From Gemmatimonadaceae bacterium (GTDB taxonomy: Bacteria; Gemmatimonadota; Gemmatimonadetes; Gemmatimonadales; Gemmatimonadaceae): DNA of 35,686 nt. A program made the translations under genes and the position numbers. The stretch is taken from NCBI GenBank assembly GCA_036496605.1, contig DASXKV010000027.1, positions 1 to 35,686 on the forward strand, read 5' to 3'. Shown here piece by piece: positions 16,826-24,742 of this stretch. The notes under the pieces are model-generated. The model searched no databases. It was not told the DNA's origin and saw nothing but the letters and a program-made list of their open reading frames with translations. How positions within the stretch are numbered: position 1 is the stretch's first letter; each line of letters opens with the position of its first letter.

Positions 16826-16986
16826 TGACGTGCCCTCGGGCGAAAGATTCCGGTGCGACAGGCGAGGTGGTGAAGTGATTGCTCCCTTTCCGCGCGGCCG
16901 CGGAGATCCCGAGTCAACACGACCACGTGGCGGAGCATGAGACCAACGGCGATCAACAGCGCGAGTAGCACGAACCAGAGCGTCAT
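16747..16986 (-). CDS. possible small single-helix membrane protein
   Basis: A 79-residue frame starting MTLWFVLLALLIAVGLMLRH with one clear N-terminal transmembrane helix, then a basic segment. It overlaps the decayed DUF2090 stop by four bases (ATGA) on the same strand, which favours a real downstream gene. The C-terminal third overlaps the PAS-LuxR gene on the other strand and is unlikely to be conserved. No family recognised. Confidence 0.35.
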   Translation of the reverse strand: MTLWFVLLALLIAVGLMLRHVVVLTRDLRGRAEREQSLHHLACRTGIFRPRARHYSISPRFCAWVTASRRLCVRSLRLI

Positions 16987-17889
16987 GCCGCGCTGGAGTG
17001 CGAATGCCGTGCTCCCTCAAAGACCGTTACCCAGTTGTGGTAGCGTTGAGCAATGCGAGCCGCGGCATCGCTGCGTGTCGTTCGTTTCTTCACATAATCG
17101 CTAATGGCCTCCCAGAATGTCGTGCGGCCTACCGCGAAGCCAATGGACCCGGGAACCGAAGCAGCGGTGCGTAGCCAGCTGGCTACCTTCTCGTCATCGG
17201 CGTGCCGGCCCAGAACGATGCAGCCGACTTCGTCCCTGCCTTCGCGCCGCGCCACGGCGACGACTCGCTCACAGTCTTCGCGCCGATCGAGCCCTTCGAT
17301 CTTCCAGATATCCGGTTCGACGCCCGCATCCTGTAGGGCGCCGATGGCCTGCAGCATGAGAGTGGGCCGCATGGATCGCCGCTGCGAACCATTTGAGCCT
17401 CTGTAGCCGGCACCAATAGCTCGAACATGAATCGCTGCTCCGCCGTGCGACAGTAATCGGAAAGCTGTTTCAACCGGTCGGTCTGCCGCGCATTGAGGGC
17501 GACGTCGCCTTCCGGGTTGTAGCGCACCAACGCCTTGGCGAACGTGGGTTGAAACGCTTCGATGTGTGCCGCGAATGCCGAGCCATACTCGAACTCGAAC
17601 TCGGCCGAGCCACTTCGCTCGGTCGAGAGCGCAGTGACGTATCCGCTGCGATTCGCGTCGCGTAGAATGGCGCGCCGAATTCCTCGTCGACGAGAAGGCC
17701 AGCGGCGTCGACTGTCAGGTCGCCACCGAGCGCGCACCTGAATCCATCGTAGATCACTTGCTTGCTCTCGATGACGGCGCGGCGCTGACTTGCCATCAAC
17801 GGCACGTCGAGCTGAAACATGCCACTGACGTACGAGTGGCGACGATCGAAGGGCAGAAGATACAGCGGGTAGTTGTAGCCGAAGCTCAT
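16983..17889 (-). pseudogene. DUF2090 (IolC/aldolase-like) gene broken by two frameshifts
   Basis: Three consecutive frames together spell a DUF2090 protein (the sugar-phosphate aldolase-like domain also found fused to 5-dehydro-2-deoxygluconokinase). Frame one, from the ATG at 17889, gives MSFGYNYPLYLLPFDRRHSY. A shift near 17650-17690 leads to ALSTERSGSAEFEFEYGSAF and AEQRFMFELLVPATEAQM. A second shift near 17370 leads to LQDAGVEPDIWKIEGLDRRE and FAVGRTTFWEAISDYV. All three pieces are well conserved, so the breaks are recent or technical. The gene follows a truncated transaldolase on the same strand, consistent with a former sugar-phosphate operon. Confidence 0.75.
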
Positions 17890-17949
17890 TGTGCTCTGAA
17901 GAAACTGGCGGCAGCGTTAGGCGGCGCCGGTGAGTGTGTGCGTTTGAGG

Positions 17950-18454
17950 TGACTGTACGGCCTCCCAATGCCAGCACCTCGGCATCGAGGTGATGTGTCT
18001 TGACGATCGCGACCAGCTCCCGGACGACTTTCATTCCGCTCTCATTGATGTCGTCGAGGCGCCCCACGAAAGGTGACAGCAGCGAAGCCCCCGCCTTTGC
18101 CGCGAGCAAGCCCTGATTCGAGCTGAAGATGAGAGTGCAGTTCGTCTTGATTCCTTCCTCGGTGAACCGCGCGATCGGCTCGAGACCCTGTTCGCTCATC
18201 GCAACCTTGACGACGATGTTGGGCGCCAGCGTCGCGAAGTGTCGGCCCTGTTGGAGCATACCATCGAGCTCCTCGGCGACCACCTCGGCGCTCACGGGGC
18301 CCGTCGTGATCTGACAGATCTGTCGGAGAACATCGTCGTAGCTGCCGCCGACTTTAGCAAAGAGCGTTGGGTTGGTCGTGACCCCGTCCAACACTCCCCA
18401 GCGCGCGGCAATGCGAATCTCGTCGATCTCGGCGGTGTCCAGAAAGATCTTCAT
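17950..18454 (-). pseudogene. transaldolase (TalC-type), C-terminus lost
   Basis: The ATG at 18454 begins MKIFLDTAEIDEIRIAARWG, the start of the short (about 215-residue) transaldolase/fructose-6-phosphate aldolase family. The substrate pocket (GVTTNPTLFAK) and the Schiff-base lysine segment (APNIVVKVAMS) are present. The match runs to about residue 165 (HHLDAEVLALGG), then the frame reads unrelated Ser/Arg/His-rich sequence without stopping until deep inside the DUF2090 gene. The last 50 or so residues are missing. The pentose-phosphate reaction would therefore be lost unless another copy exists. Confidence 0.75.
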
Positions 18455-18586
18455 CGTTCGTCTCAAGAGGCGAGGCAGAATGCTAGAACAGGGTTGGCGG
18501 ACGGGAATGATCTCGACCAGCTCGAGCAAATACTGTTGTCCGCCATCACTTCTGAGTTCTACCACTACCGCCTGAAGGCCGCGATG

Positions 18587-18627
18587 GGACGCATGTACTT
18601 CTGTACCTAACGAACGCTTCATTGCCG
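18587..18627 (+). promoter_or_regulatory. GTAC-type promoter, degenerate copy (before cupredoxin unit)
   Basis: GGAC (18587-18590), 17 bases, TAAC (18608-18611), 7 bases, TCATTGCCG (18619-18627). The spacing equals that of the four good copies, and the 3' part (GAACGCTTCATTGCCG) closely resembles copy 4, but each core block has a mismatch. It lies 77 bases before the secreted-protein gene at 18705. Confidence 0.45.
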
Positions 18628-18704
18628 GAGACACGCTGCCGGCGCATCCCTTCGCCCGTAACGCACAGAGTCAAACGAACCCACGATCCAGGAAAGGTCG
18701 AGCC

Positions 18705-19124
18705 ATGAAACGTCTCGCACTCATTGCCCTCACCGTCGGCGCCGGGCTAATGCTCGCGCGACCAAGCACGGCGGCAGCACAGAGCAGCGCCCCGCCCGGC
18801 GGCGCGTACAAGCTGGTCAGCTCGCTCGTCGCGCTTCCGGATTTCGTGCCGGGACTTGGAACTCTGTACGTAGATCCCGCCACGCTGCCCGCCGGACCCT
18901 TTCTCGCCTATGACCACCAAGGGAGGCTAGTGAGCTCGATCTACATGATCCCGCTCAAGGACATGAACAGCCACAAGGCGTTCAGTGGTCTGAAGGTCGC
19001 GCACGAGCGCGTCGACCATGTCGACATGCTCTATAACGCCGGCCATCCGGGCGTCGCGGAGCCGCACTACCACGTGATCCTGTGGTATGTGTCGCCGCAG
19101 CGCGCGTCCCAGCTCGCGAAGTGA
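18705..19124 (+). CDS. secreted TTHB210-like (DUF5602-type) protein
   Basis: A 139-residue protein with a standard Sec signal peptide (MKRLALIALTVGAGLMLARP, cleavage near AAAQS). The mature part has a conserved histidine cluster, NSHKAFSGLKVAHERVDHVD and HPGVAEPHYHVILWYV, suggesting metal binding in the periplasm. I associate this with the TTHB210/DUF5602 family from memory; the match is tentative. The gene ends one base before the start of a Tat-exported cupredoxin, so the two form an operon, probably in copper or redox chemistry. Confidence 0.75.
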   Translation: MKRLALIALTVGAGLMLARPSTAAAQSSAPPGGAYKLVSSLVALPDFVPGLGTLYVDPATLPAGPFLAYDHQGRLVSSIYMIPLKDMNSHKAFSGLKVAHERVDHVDMLYNAGHPGVAEPHYHVILWYVSPQRASQLAK

Positions 19125-19125
19125 C

Positions 19126-19692
19126 ATGCAGTCACGTCGCGACTTCCTGAAAGCCGGCGGGATGGCTCTCGCCGGCTTTCAGCTCCTGCCTAACGACTTG
19201 TTTCGCTTGCCGAGCGCTGTCGAAATAGTCGAGATGCGCAGCGACATCGCTGGCGCTCACGTCTGGTTCGAGCCGATCGGACTGTACGTGGATCCTGGTA
19301 CGACCGTGCGTTGGATCGCGCGGGAGAATGTGCACACGGCGACGGCGTATCACCCGCGGAACAACCATCACTCGCTCCGAATCCCCGAGCGTGCGGTGCC
19401 CTGGGACTCCGGATTCCTGGTGCATACCGGCGATCACTTCGAGGTGACGCTCACGGTACCCGGCGTCTACGACTACTTCTGCGCGCCGCATGAAGCGGCT
19501 GGAATGATAGGCCGGATCGTCGTGGGCAGATCGGAAGGGCCGGGTGCCCGGCCCTTCGACTACTGGGTTGGCAGGCCGGGAACCGACGGCTGGCTCCATG
19601 TCCCCGACGCCGCGCGCAAGAACTTTCCGAGCGTCGCCCGCATCCGCGCCGAGCGCCGCGTACATCCAGCCAGGGGAGCGACGGCTCGTTAG
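19126..19692 (+). CDS. Tat-exported cupredoxin (plastocyanin-like)
   Basis: A 188-residue blue copper protein. The N-terminus MQSRRDFLKAGGMALAG is a Tat signal. The type 1 copper ligands are visible as H70 (NVHTATAYH), C119, H122 and M127 (FCAPHEAAGM), the plastocyanin/halocyanin arrangement. It would carry single electrons in the periplasm and could feed the copper nitrite reductase encoded at 28.3 kb, though that link is inference. The ATG at 19126 overlaps the upstream TGA. The stop (TAG) lies inside a CGTTAGGC word that also supplies the stop of the convergent DUF488 gene. Confidence 0.88.
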   Translation: MQSRRDFLKAGGMALAGFQLLPNDLFRLPSAVEIVEMRSDIAGAHVWFEPIGLYVDPGTTVRWIARENVHTATAYHPRNNHHSLRIPERAVPWDSGFLVHTGDHFEVTLTVPGVYDYFCAPHEAAGMIGRIVVGRSEGPGARPFDYWVGRPGTDGWLHVPDAARKNFPSVARIRAERRVHPARGATAR

Positions 19693-19694
19693 GC
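19687..19694. repeat. CGTTAGGC word acting as stop for two convergent genes
   Basis: One copy of the dispersed 8-base word provides TAG (19690-19692) for the plus-strand cupredoxin and TAA (19691-19689) for the minus-strand DUF488 gene, so the two genes overlap by four bases. Other copies are listed in the findings. Confidence 0.85.
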
Positions 19695-20111
19695 CGCTGA
19701 TGACGGTCGTCGCCGCGCGGCATGCGGCCGGTGGCGTCGAGCCGCGCGCGTCCCGCTCGCGCGGTTCATGCGCGCACGCAGAACAGCCGCTAGCACAACC
19801 GCATCGTTATGCACCTCGTCACGCGCACCGAAGACCAGAGTGACGCGCCGGCGCGACGCCAGCGCGGCGATCTTTCGCAACAGGTCGCCTCGCTCACGCA
19901 GCTCCCGTTTGTAGCGCCGCTGGAACTCGGGCCACTTTTTCGCATCGTGTCCGAACCATCGCCGCAGCGGCGTGGATGGCGCGATCTCTTTCATCCATTC
20001 GTCGATCGCCAAACGTCGCTTACTCAGCCCACGGGGCCAGAGCCGGTCGACCAGGATGCGACGGCCATCCGCGCTCGATGCCGGCTCGTACGCGCGCTTC
20101 AGCTTCAGCAT
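19689..20111 (-). CDS. DUF488 family protein
   Basis: A 140-residue DUF488 protein with the typical start LKRAYEPASSADGRRILVDR and LWPRGLSKRRLAIDEWMKEI. The middle motif LRRWFGHDAKKWPEFQRRY is conserved, as is GARDEVHNDAVVL near the end. The family is widespread and poorly characterised, often listed near stress genes. The last 25 residues are Arg/Ala-rich and less conserved. It faces the cupredoxin gene and is divergent from glgA, with the GTAC-type promoter in the gap. Confidence 0.9.
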   Translation of the reverse strand: MLKLKRAYEPASSADGRRILVDRLWPRGLSKRRLAIDEWMKEIAPSTPLRRWFGHDAKKWPEFQRRYKRELRERGDLLRKIAALASRRRVTLVFGARDEVHNDAVVLAAVLRARMNRASGTRAARRHRPHAARRRPSSAA

Positions 20112-20225
20112 GTCGCATCTCCGCGCATGTGGTTGTTGCTCCTTCGTGTGTTAGTCGCATTGGTGAATATCTGATCGGGGTCTGCATGTGCACGAGTTTA
20201 GCAGTCGAATGGCAGAGTGTCGTTG

Positions 20226-20266
20226 GTACGGACGTCGCGGCCGCCAGTACAGTCGCCTCATTGTCG
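20226..20266 (+). promoter_or_regulatory. GTAC-type promoter, copy 2 (before glgA)
   Basis: GTAC (20226-20229), 17 bases, GTAC (20247-20250), 7 bases, TCATTGTCG (20258-20266). It lies 88 bases before the glycogen synthase start, in the divergent region with DUF488. Confidence 0.75.
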
Positions 20267-20353
20267 TGTGAGGCGCCAATCAGTGAGCTTGTGATCCCGA
20301 ACCGATTGCCGGCTCGGAAGCATTGTCACCATGTTGCCGAGGATTAGAAAGTT

Positions 20354-21937
20354 ATGACTACCGCAGATCTCAAGTCTGCGTTGCCACGGCTCGGGTTCCG
20401 CGCGACACCGCGACGCGTCCGCAGTGTGCGACCGAACCACTTCTCGAGCGCCGATCGCCTCGAAGTCATCCACGTCGCCGCGGAGTGCTGGCCGTTCGCT
20501 CGCACGGGTGGACTGGGCGAGGCGGTCGCCGGTCTCGCGGCATTTCAAGCAAGGCGTGGCGTCGACGTATCTGTAGTCATGCCGCTTTACCGCACGATCA
20601 GGGAAGCAGCGATCGAGATGCAGACTGTGGGAGCGCCGTTCATTGTCCCAGTTGGCGCCCGCCTCGAGGAGGTACAGCTCTACCGGACGCCACTGCAGTT
20701 GGGCAAGCCACGGATGTTCTTCATTGATCACACGTCCTACTTCGATCGCGATGGCATCTACGGCGAAGGAGGCGCTGACTACCCGGACAACGCCCGGCGG
20801 TTCGCGGTGTTCAGTCTCGCGGCGCTGTACGCCATACCACGCATCGCTCCTGGCGCGAACATCGTGCACGCGCACGACTGGCACACGGCGCTCGCCATTC
20901 CCGCCTTACGAGCGATCCCCACGTCGGCCGAGGATGGCCGTCACCCACTGAGGGTGTTCTCAGTGCACAACGCGGGCTTTCAAGGAAGCTTTCCCCTGGA
21001 AACGATCACCGACGTGGGATTCGACGGCGAATTGTACGACTCCCGACTATTCGAATCGAATGGCCGTATGAATTTCCTCAAGAGCGCATTGACGCACTGT
21101 GATCTTGCGGTGGCGGTGAGTCCGACTCATGCCCACGAGCTTCGCACAGCAGAAGGCGGGTTTGGGCTGCACGAGACGTTCGCGGCGCTTAGCGACCGTC
21201 TGGCCGGCGTGACCAACGGTATCGATTCCGACGTTTGGAATCCGGCGACTGATAAGTCGCTCCCCGCGCGATACACTCGTGGGGATTTCGCGGGCAAAGC
21301 AGCGTGCAAGGCAGCATTGCAGCGATCGTGCGGCCTGAAAGAACGGCCCTCCTCCCTGCTTTTCGCGATGTGCACTCGTCTCGCGCAGCAGAAGGGCTTC
21401 GACCTCGTTCTCGGAGCCGACCTCTTGAGTCGTACTGATGCACAGTTCGTGTTTCTTGGCCAGGGCGAGGCAAGATACGAGAAGGCGCTCGCGCATCTCG
21501 CAGCTGCCGCTCCTGAACGTGTGGCCCTGCGGCTGGACTTCAGCGATGATCTGGAGCACCGAGTGCTCGCCGGCGCGGATGCTCTGCTCATGCCGTCGTT
21601 CTACGAGCCCTGTGGGCTCACCCAGATGCGCGCGCAGCGCTACGGCACGATTCCGATCGCGCGTCGAGTCGGTGGCCTCGCGGACACCATCGAGGATGGT
21701 GCGAGCGGGTTCCTGTTTAACGACTACTCCTGCGAGGCGTTCCTGGCGAGCCTGCACCGAACTGCCGAGCGGTTCGCCGACGCCGGCGGCTGGAGAGAGA
21801 TGATGCAGCGAGCAATGAGCCGGGACTTCGGCTGGCCCCGGGTGGCGGAAGAGTACATCGCGCTGTACAGGAGCGCTGACGGGACGTTGACGCAAGCGCG
21901 ATCGGAAAACTGCGGGAGCTCACGTGTTGAAGCCTGA
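20354..21937 (+). CDS. glgA: glycogen synthase (GT5 family)
   Basis: Glycogen/starch synthase that extends alpha-1,4-glucan from ADP- or UDP-glucose, 527 residues. A 35-residue N-terminal extension precedes the GT5 catalytic domain (HVAAECWPFARTGGLGEAV, a variant of the usual KTGGLGD nucleotide-binding loop). Other conserved parts are ANIVHAHDWHTAL, VFSVHNAGFQG, GVTNGIDSDVWNP and the GT1-like C-terminal segment MPSFYEPCGLTQMRAQRYGT. It starts behind the GTAC-type promoter, and the GH15 glucoamylase gene follows after 6 bases, so storage-glucan synthesis and breakdown share a transcript. No glgC or glgB is in the window. Confidence 0.95.
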   Translation: MTTADLKSALPRLGFRATPRRVRSVRPNHFSSADRLEVIHVAAECWPFARTGGLGEAVAGLAAFQARRGVDVSVVMPLYRTIREAAIEMQTVGAPFIVPVGARLEEVQLYRTPLQLGKPRMFFIDHTSYFDRDGIYGEGGADYPDNARRFAVFSLAALYAIPRIAPGANIVHAHDWHTALAIPALRAIPTSAEDGRHPLRVFSVHNAGFQGSFPLETITDVGFDGELYDSRLFESNGRMNFLKSALTHCDLAVAVSPTHAHELRTAEGGFGLHETFAALSDRLAGVTNGIDSDVWNPATDKSLPARYTRGDFAGKAACKAALQRSCGLKERPSSLLFAMCTRLAQQKGFDLVLGADLLSRTDAQFVFLGQGEARYEKALAHLAAAAPERVALRLDFSDDLEHRVLAGADALLMPSFYEPCGLTQMRAQRYGTIPIARRVGGLADTIEDGASGFLFNDYSCEAFLASLHRTAERFADAGGWREMMQRAMSRDFGWPRVAEEYIALYRSADGTLTQARSENCGSSRVEA

Positions 21938-21943
21938 CTTATC

Positions 21944-24355
21944 GTGACAATTCTGCTTTCCCAGCGAAAAGCATTCGGCCACCCCGGTATCGCGCCCCGC
22001 TGGACACGCAGTGCGAAGGACGCCGTCGGGACAGCTTATGCCGATTCGAGCCGTGTGTGGTTCACCGTCGCGCGCGGCATTCTGAACGAGGTGTATTTCC
22101 CAACGGTCGATCGACCGCAGATCCGCGATCTTCAATATCTGATCACGGACGGCACAACGTTCTTCCATGACGAACGACGGCACTTAACGAGCAAGGTCGA
22201 GTATCTCGACCCTCATGGCCTGGGCGTGCAAATCACCAGCATGGATCCCGATAGTCGTTATCAGCTCCAGAAGCAGATCATCACCGACCCGCATCAGCCG
22301 TGCGTCCTGATTCATACGCGGCTGGAGACTCAACCGCGTTTTGCAGGGAAGCTCAGGATGTTCGCGCTTCTCGCGCCGCATCTCGAAGGCGGCGGAGCGG
22401 CGAACAGCGGGTACGTTGCCGTGCGGGCGGGGCGTGAGACGCTCGTCGCCAATAAGGGCCGGACATGGCTCGCGCTGGGCGCGTCTCTTCCGTTCCTTCA
22501 TCGATCGTGCGGCTACGTCGGTCGCTCGGATGGGTGGACCGATCTTGCGGATAACTATCAATTCGACTGGGAGTTCGACGCCGCCGAGGATGGTAACATC
22601 GCTTTGACGGGGGAACTGGATCTCACGAAAGGCCACGAATTCGTGCTTGGACTCGCCTTCGGCGAGACGCTCCATCACGCCGTAGCCACGCTGTCCCAAT
22701 CGCTTGGCTTTGCCTTCGCCGACCACAAGCGGCGGTTCGTACGACAGTGGACTCGCGCCTTCCGAGGGCTGGCGCCACTCGCGGAAGTATCCGAGGACGG
22801 CGGCCGGCTCTATCGCGCGAGTCATAACTTGCTACTCGCCCACGAGGACAAGACGTATCCCGGCGCAACCATCGCGTCGCTCTCGATTCCGTGGGGCGAA
22901 GTGAGGGGGGACGAGGATCTCGGCGGCTACCATCTCGTCTGGACGCGCGACATGGTGAAGAGTGCAATCGGTCTTCTCGCCGCGGGAAACACCGAGCAAC
23001 CGTTGCAGGCGCTCATCTATCTGGTCTGCGCGCAGCGCTCCGACGGAGGGTTCTATCAGAACTTCTGGATCGACGGAGAACCTTACTGGCAGGGCATTCA
23101 GCTCGACGCCGTCGCGCTTCCCATCATCCTGGCGTGGCGACTGCATCAGCTGCGGGCACTTCGGAACTTTGACCCCTATGCGATGGTGCTACGCGCGTCA
23201 GGCTATCTCATTCGCGAGGGCCCCGTGACGCCCCAGGAGCGTTGGGAGGAGAACAGCGGGTATTCGCCGTCCACCCTCGCGGCCAACATCGCCGCTCTGA
23301 CGTGCGCGGCGTGGTTCGCGAGCGACCGCGGCGATGATACGACTGCGCAGTTCATTCAAGCGTACGCCGACTTTCTCGAGCGGCATGTCGAGGCATGGAC
23401 GGTCACCACAGAGGGCTCGCTGCTCCCGGGCGTCAGCCGGCACTATATCCGTATCCATCCGGTTGATCCGGGTGACTCGGAGCCTAACGAGAACCCAAAC
23501 GCCGGGCTGCTTGCGCTGCGCAACCGGCCACCCGGCGCCACTTTCGCATTTCCGGCGAAAGATATTGTGGATGCCGGCTTTCTCGACCTGGTGCGCTACG
23601 GGATCCGCGCGGCGGATGACCCACTCATCGAGGATTCGCTGCGCGTGATTGACGCCGTCCTCAAGATCGACACGCCGCTTGGTCCGTGTTGGCATCGGTA
23701 CAACAATGACGGATACGGCGAGCGTCAAGACGGAGCACCGTTCAGCGGTTTTGGGAAAGGCCGCGCCTGGCCGTTGCTCACGGCCGAGCGAGGACACTAC
23801 GAGCTCGCCGCTGGACGCGATGTACGACCTTTCATCAGAACGATGGAGGCCTTCGCAGGAGACACAGGCTTGCTTCCCGAACAAGTCTGGGACGAACCGA
23901 ACCGACCGGAGTTCTACATGAACCTCGGACGGCCGACCGGCTCCGCGATGCCTCTGGTATGGGCGCACGCCGAGTACATCAAGCTATTGCGTTCCACAAA
24001 AGACGGTGCGGTCTACGACCGAATTCCCTCCGTGGTCGCACGATATCAGGAAGCAGATCCGGTGGGGCGAGCACGGTACGAAATGTGGAAGTTCAATCGA
24101 CGCCCTCGCACAATCCAACCTGGCGGTACACTGCGCGTTCTCGCCGGCGCCGCATTCAAATTGCGCTGGACCGCCAACGAGTGGCGAGACATGTGCGACT
24201 CGCCATCCGTGGCGATCGGCGTCGGCGTCGATTTTGTCGACATCCCGGTTCCGACGAACCAGACGGCCCCAGTCAGGTTCACCTTCTTCTGGACGGGGCC
24301 GGGGCGTTGGGAAGGCAAGGATTTCTCAGTCGCGATCGACACGGCGTCGGCCTAA
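21944..24355 (+). CDS. GH15 glucoamylase / glucodextranase-like glucan hydrolase
   Basis: An 803-residue glycoside hydrolase of family 15, releasing glucose from alpha-glucans. An N-terminal beta-sandwich (about 1-270) precedes the (alpha/alpha)6 barrel (about 290-690), with LVWTRDMVKSAIGLLAAGNT and the catalytic-acid segment ERWEENSGYSPSTLAANIAA; the C-terminal part is a short beta domain. The start is GTG at 21944, six bases after the glgA stop. No signal peptide is visible, so the enzyme is probably cytoplasmic and acts on internal glycogen. The TAA stop lies within a GCCTAACG word. Confidence 0.92.
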   Translation: MTILLSQRKAFGHPGIAPRWTRSAKDAVGTAYADSSRVWFTVARGILNEVYFPTVDRPQIRDLQYLITDGTTFFHDERRHLTSKVEYLDPHGLGVQITSMDPDSRYQLQKQIITDPHQPCVLIHTRLETQPRFAGKLRMFALLAPHLEGGGAANSGYVAVRAGRETLVANKGRTWLALGASLPFLHRSCGYVGRSDGWTDLADNYQFDWEFDAAEDGNIALTGELDLTKGHEFVLGLAFGETLHHAVATLSQSLGFAFADHKRRFVRQWTRAFRGLAPLAEVSEDGGRLYRASHNLLLAHEDKTYPGATIASLSIPWGEVRGDEDLGGYHLVWTRDMVKSAIGLLAAGNTEQPLQALIYLVCAQRSDGGFYQNFWIDGEPYWQGIQLDAVALPIILAWRLHQLRALRNFDPYAMVLRASGYLIREGPVTPQERWEENSGYSPSTLAANIAALTCAAWFASDRGDDTTAQFIQAYADFLERHVEAWTVTTEGSLLPGVSRHYIRIHPVDPGDSEPNENPNAGLLALRNRPPGATFAFPAKDIVDAGFLDLVRYGIRAADDPLIEDSLRVIDAVLKIDTPLGPCWHRYNNDGYGERQDGAPFSGFGKGRAWPLLTAERGHYELAAGRDVRPFIRTMEAFAGDTGLLPEQVWDEPNRPEFYMNLGRPTGSAMPLVWAHAEYIKLLRSTKDGAVYDRIPSVVARYQEADPVGRARYEMWKFNRRPRTIQPGGTLRVLAGAAFKLRWTANEWRDMCDSPSVAIGVGVDFVDIPVPTNQTAPVRFTFFWTGPGRWEGKDFSVAIDTASA

Positions 24356-24523
24356 CGACGCGGCGTCATCACGCTGCGGATGGCCCGACCGTTGAATCGT
24401 CGCGCGCGCGGTGGCCGGAAAAAGGGTGACCCAGTGAACCGACTTCTCGCGGTTGCGCCGGGTCGTGAAAGCTTTCGTAATCATCGCGGCAAGGGCGGCA
24501 AATGGCGTTAGGTAACCGATCAT
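24326..24523 (-). CDS. possible small protein with perfect Shine-Dalgarno
   Basis: A 65-codon frame beginning MIGYLTPFAALAAMITKAFT, preceded by AGGAGG six bases before the ATG. The N-terminal 20 residues could form one short membrane helix; the remainder is basic. The 3' end overlaps the GH15 gene on the other strand. No family recognised. The ribosome-binding site is the main argument for it. Confidence 0.35.
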   Translation of the reverse strand: MIGYLTPFAALAAMITKAFTTRRNREKSVHWVTLFPATARATIQRSGHPQRDDAASLGRRRVDRD

Positions 24524-24647
24524 GACGCATCCTCCTGGGTGTTTGGCGAGTCTATCGACTCGTGGCGCGTGACGGCCGATCGGCGAAATGCTCTGCGACT
24601 GGCCACCATGTTCCGCACTCCATCGACCGCGCGAGGTTCTGTCGCTG

Positions 24648-24688
24648 GTACCGCCGTCGACGGCGATGGTACATGCGTTTCATTGTCG
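24648..24688 (+). promoter_or_regulatory. GTAC-type promoter, copy 3 (before mmgE/prpD)
   Basis: GTAC (24648-24651), 17 bases, GTAC (24669-24672), 7 bases, TCATTGTCG (24680-24688). It lies 55 bases before the ATG at 24743. The gap between the GH15 stop and this gene (24356-24742) otherwise holds only the possible small minus-strand gene. Confidence 0.75.
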
Positions 24689-24742
24689 GCGTGCGTGCCA
24701 AGGGAGCACCTTCCCTCATCGATACAACACGAGGTAGCGCGC

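Noticed and set aside
17183-18634. 483-codon minus-strand frame taken as one protein
   Set aside because: It joins part of a transaldolase and the middle of a DUF2090 gene through unrelated sequence; the two pieces belong to separate broken genes.
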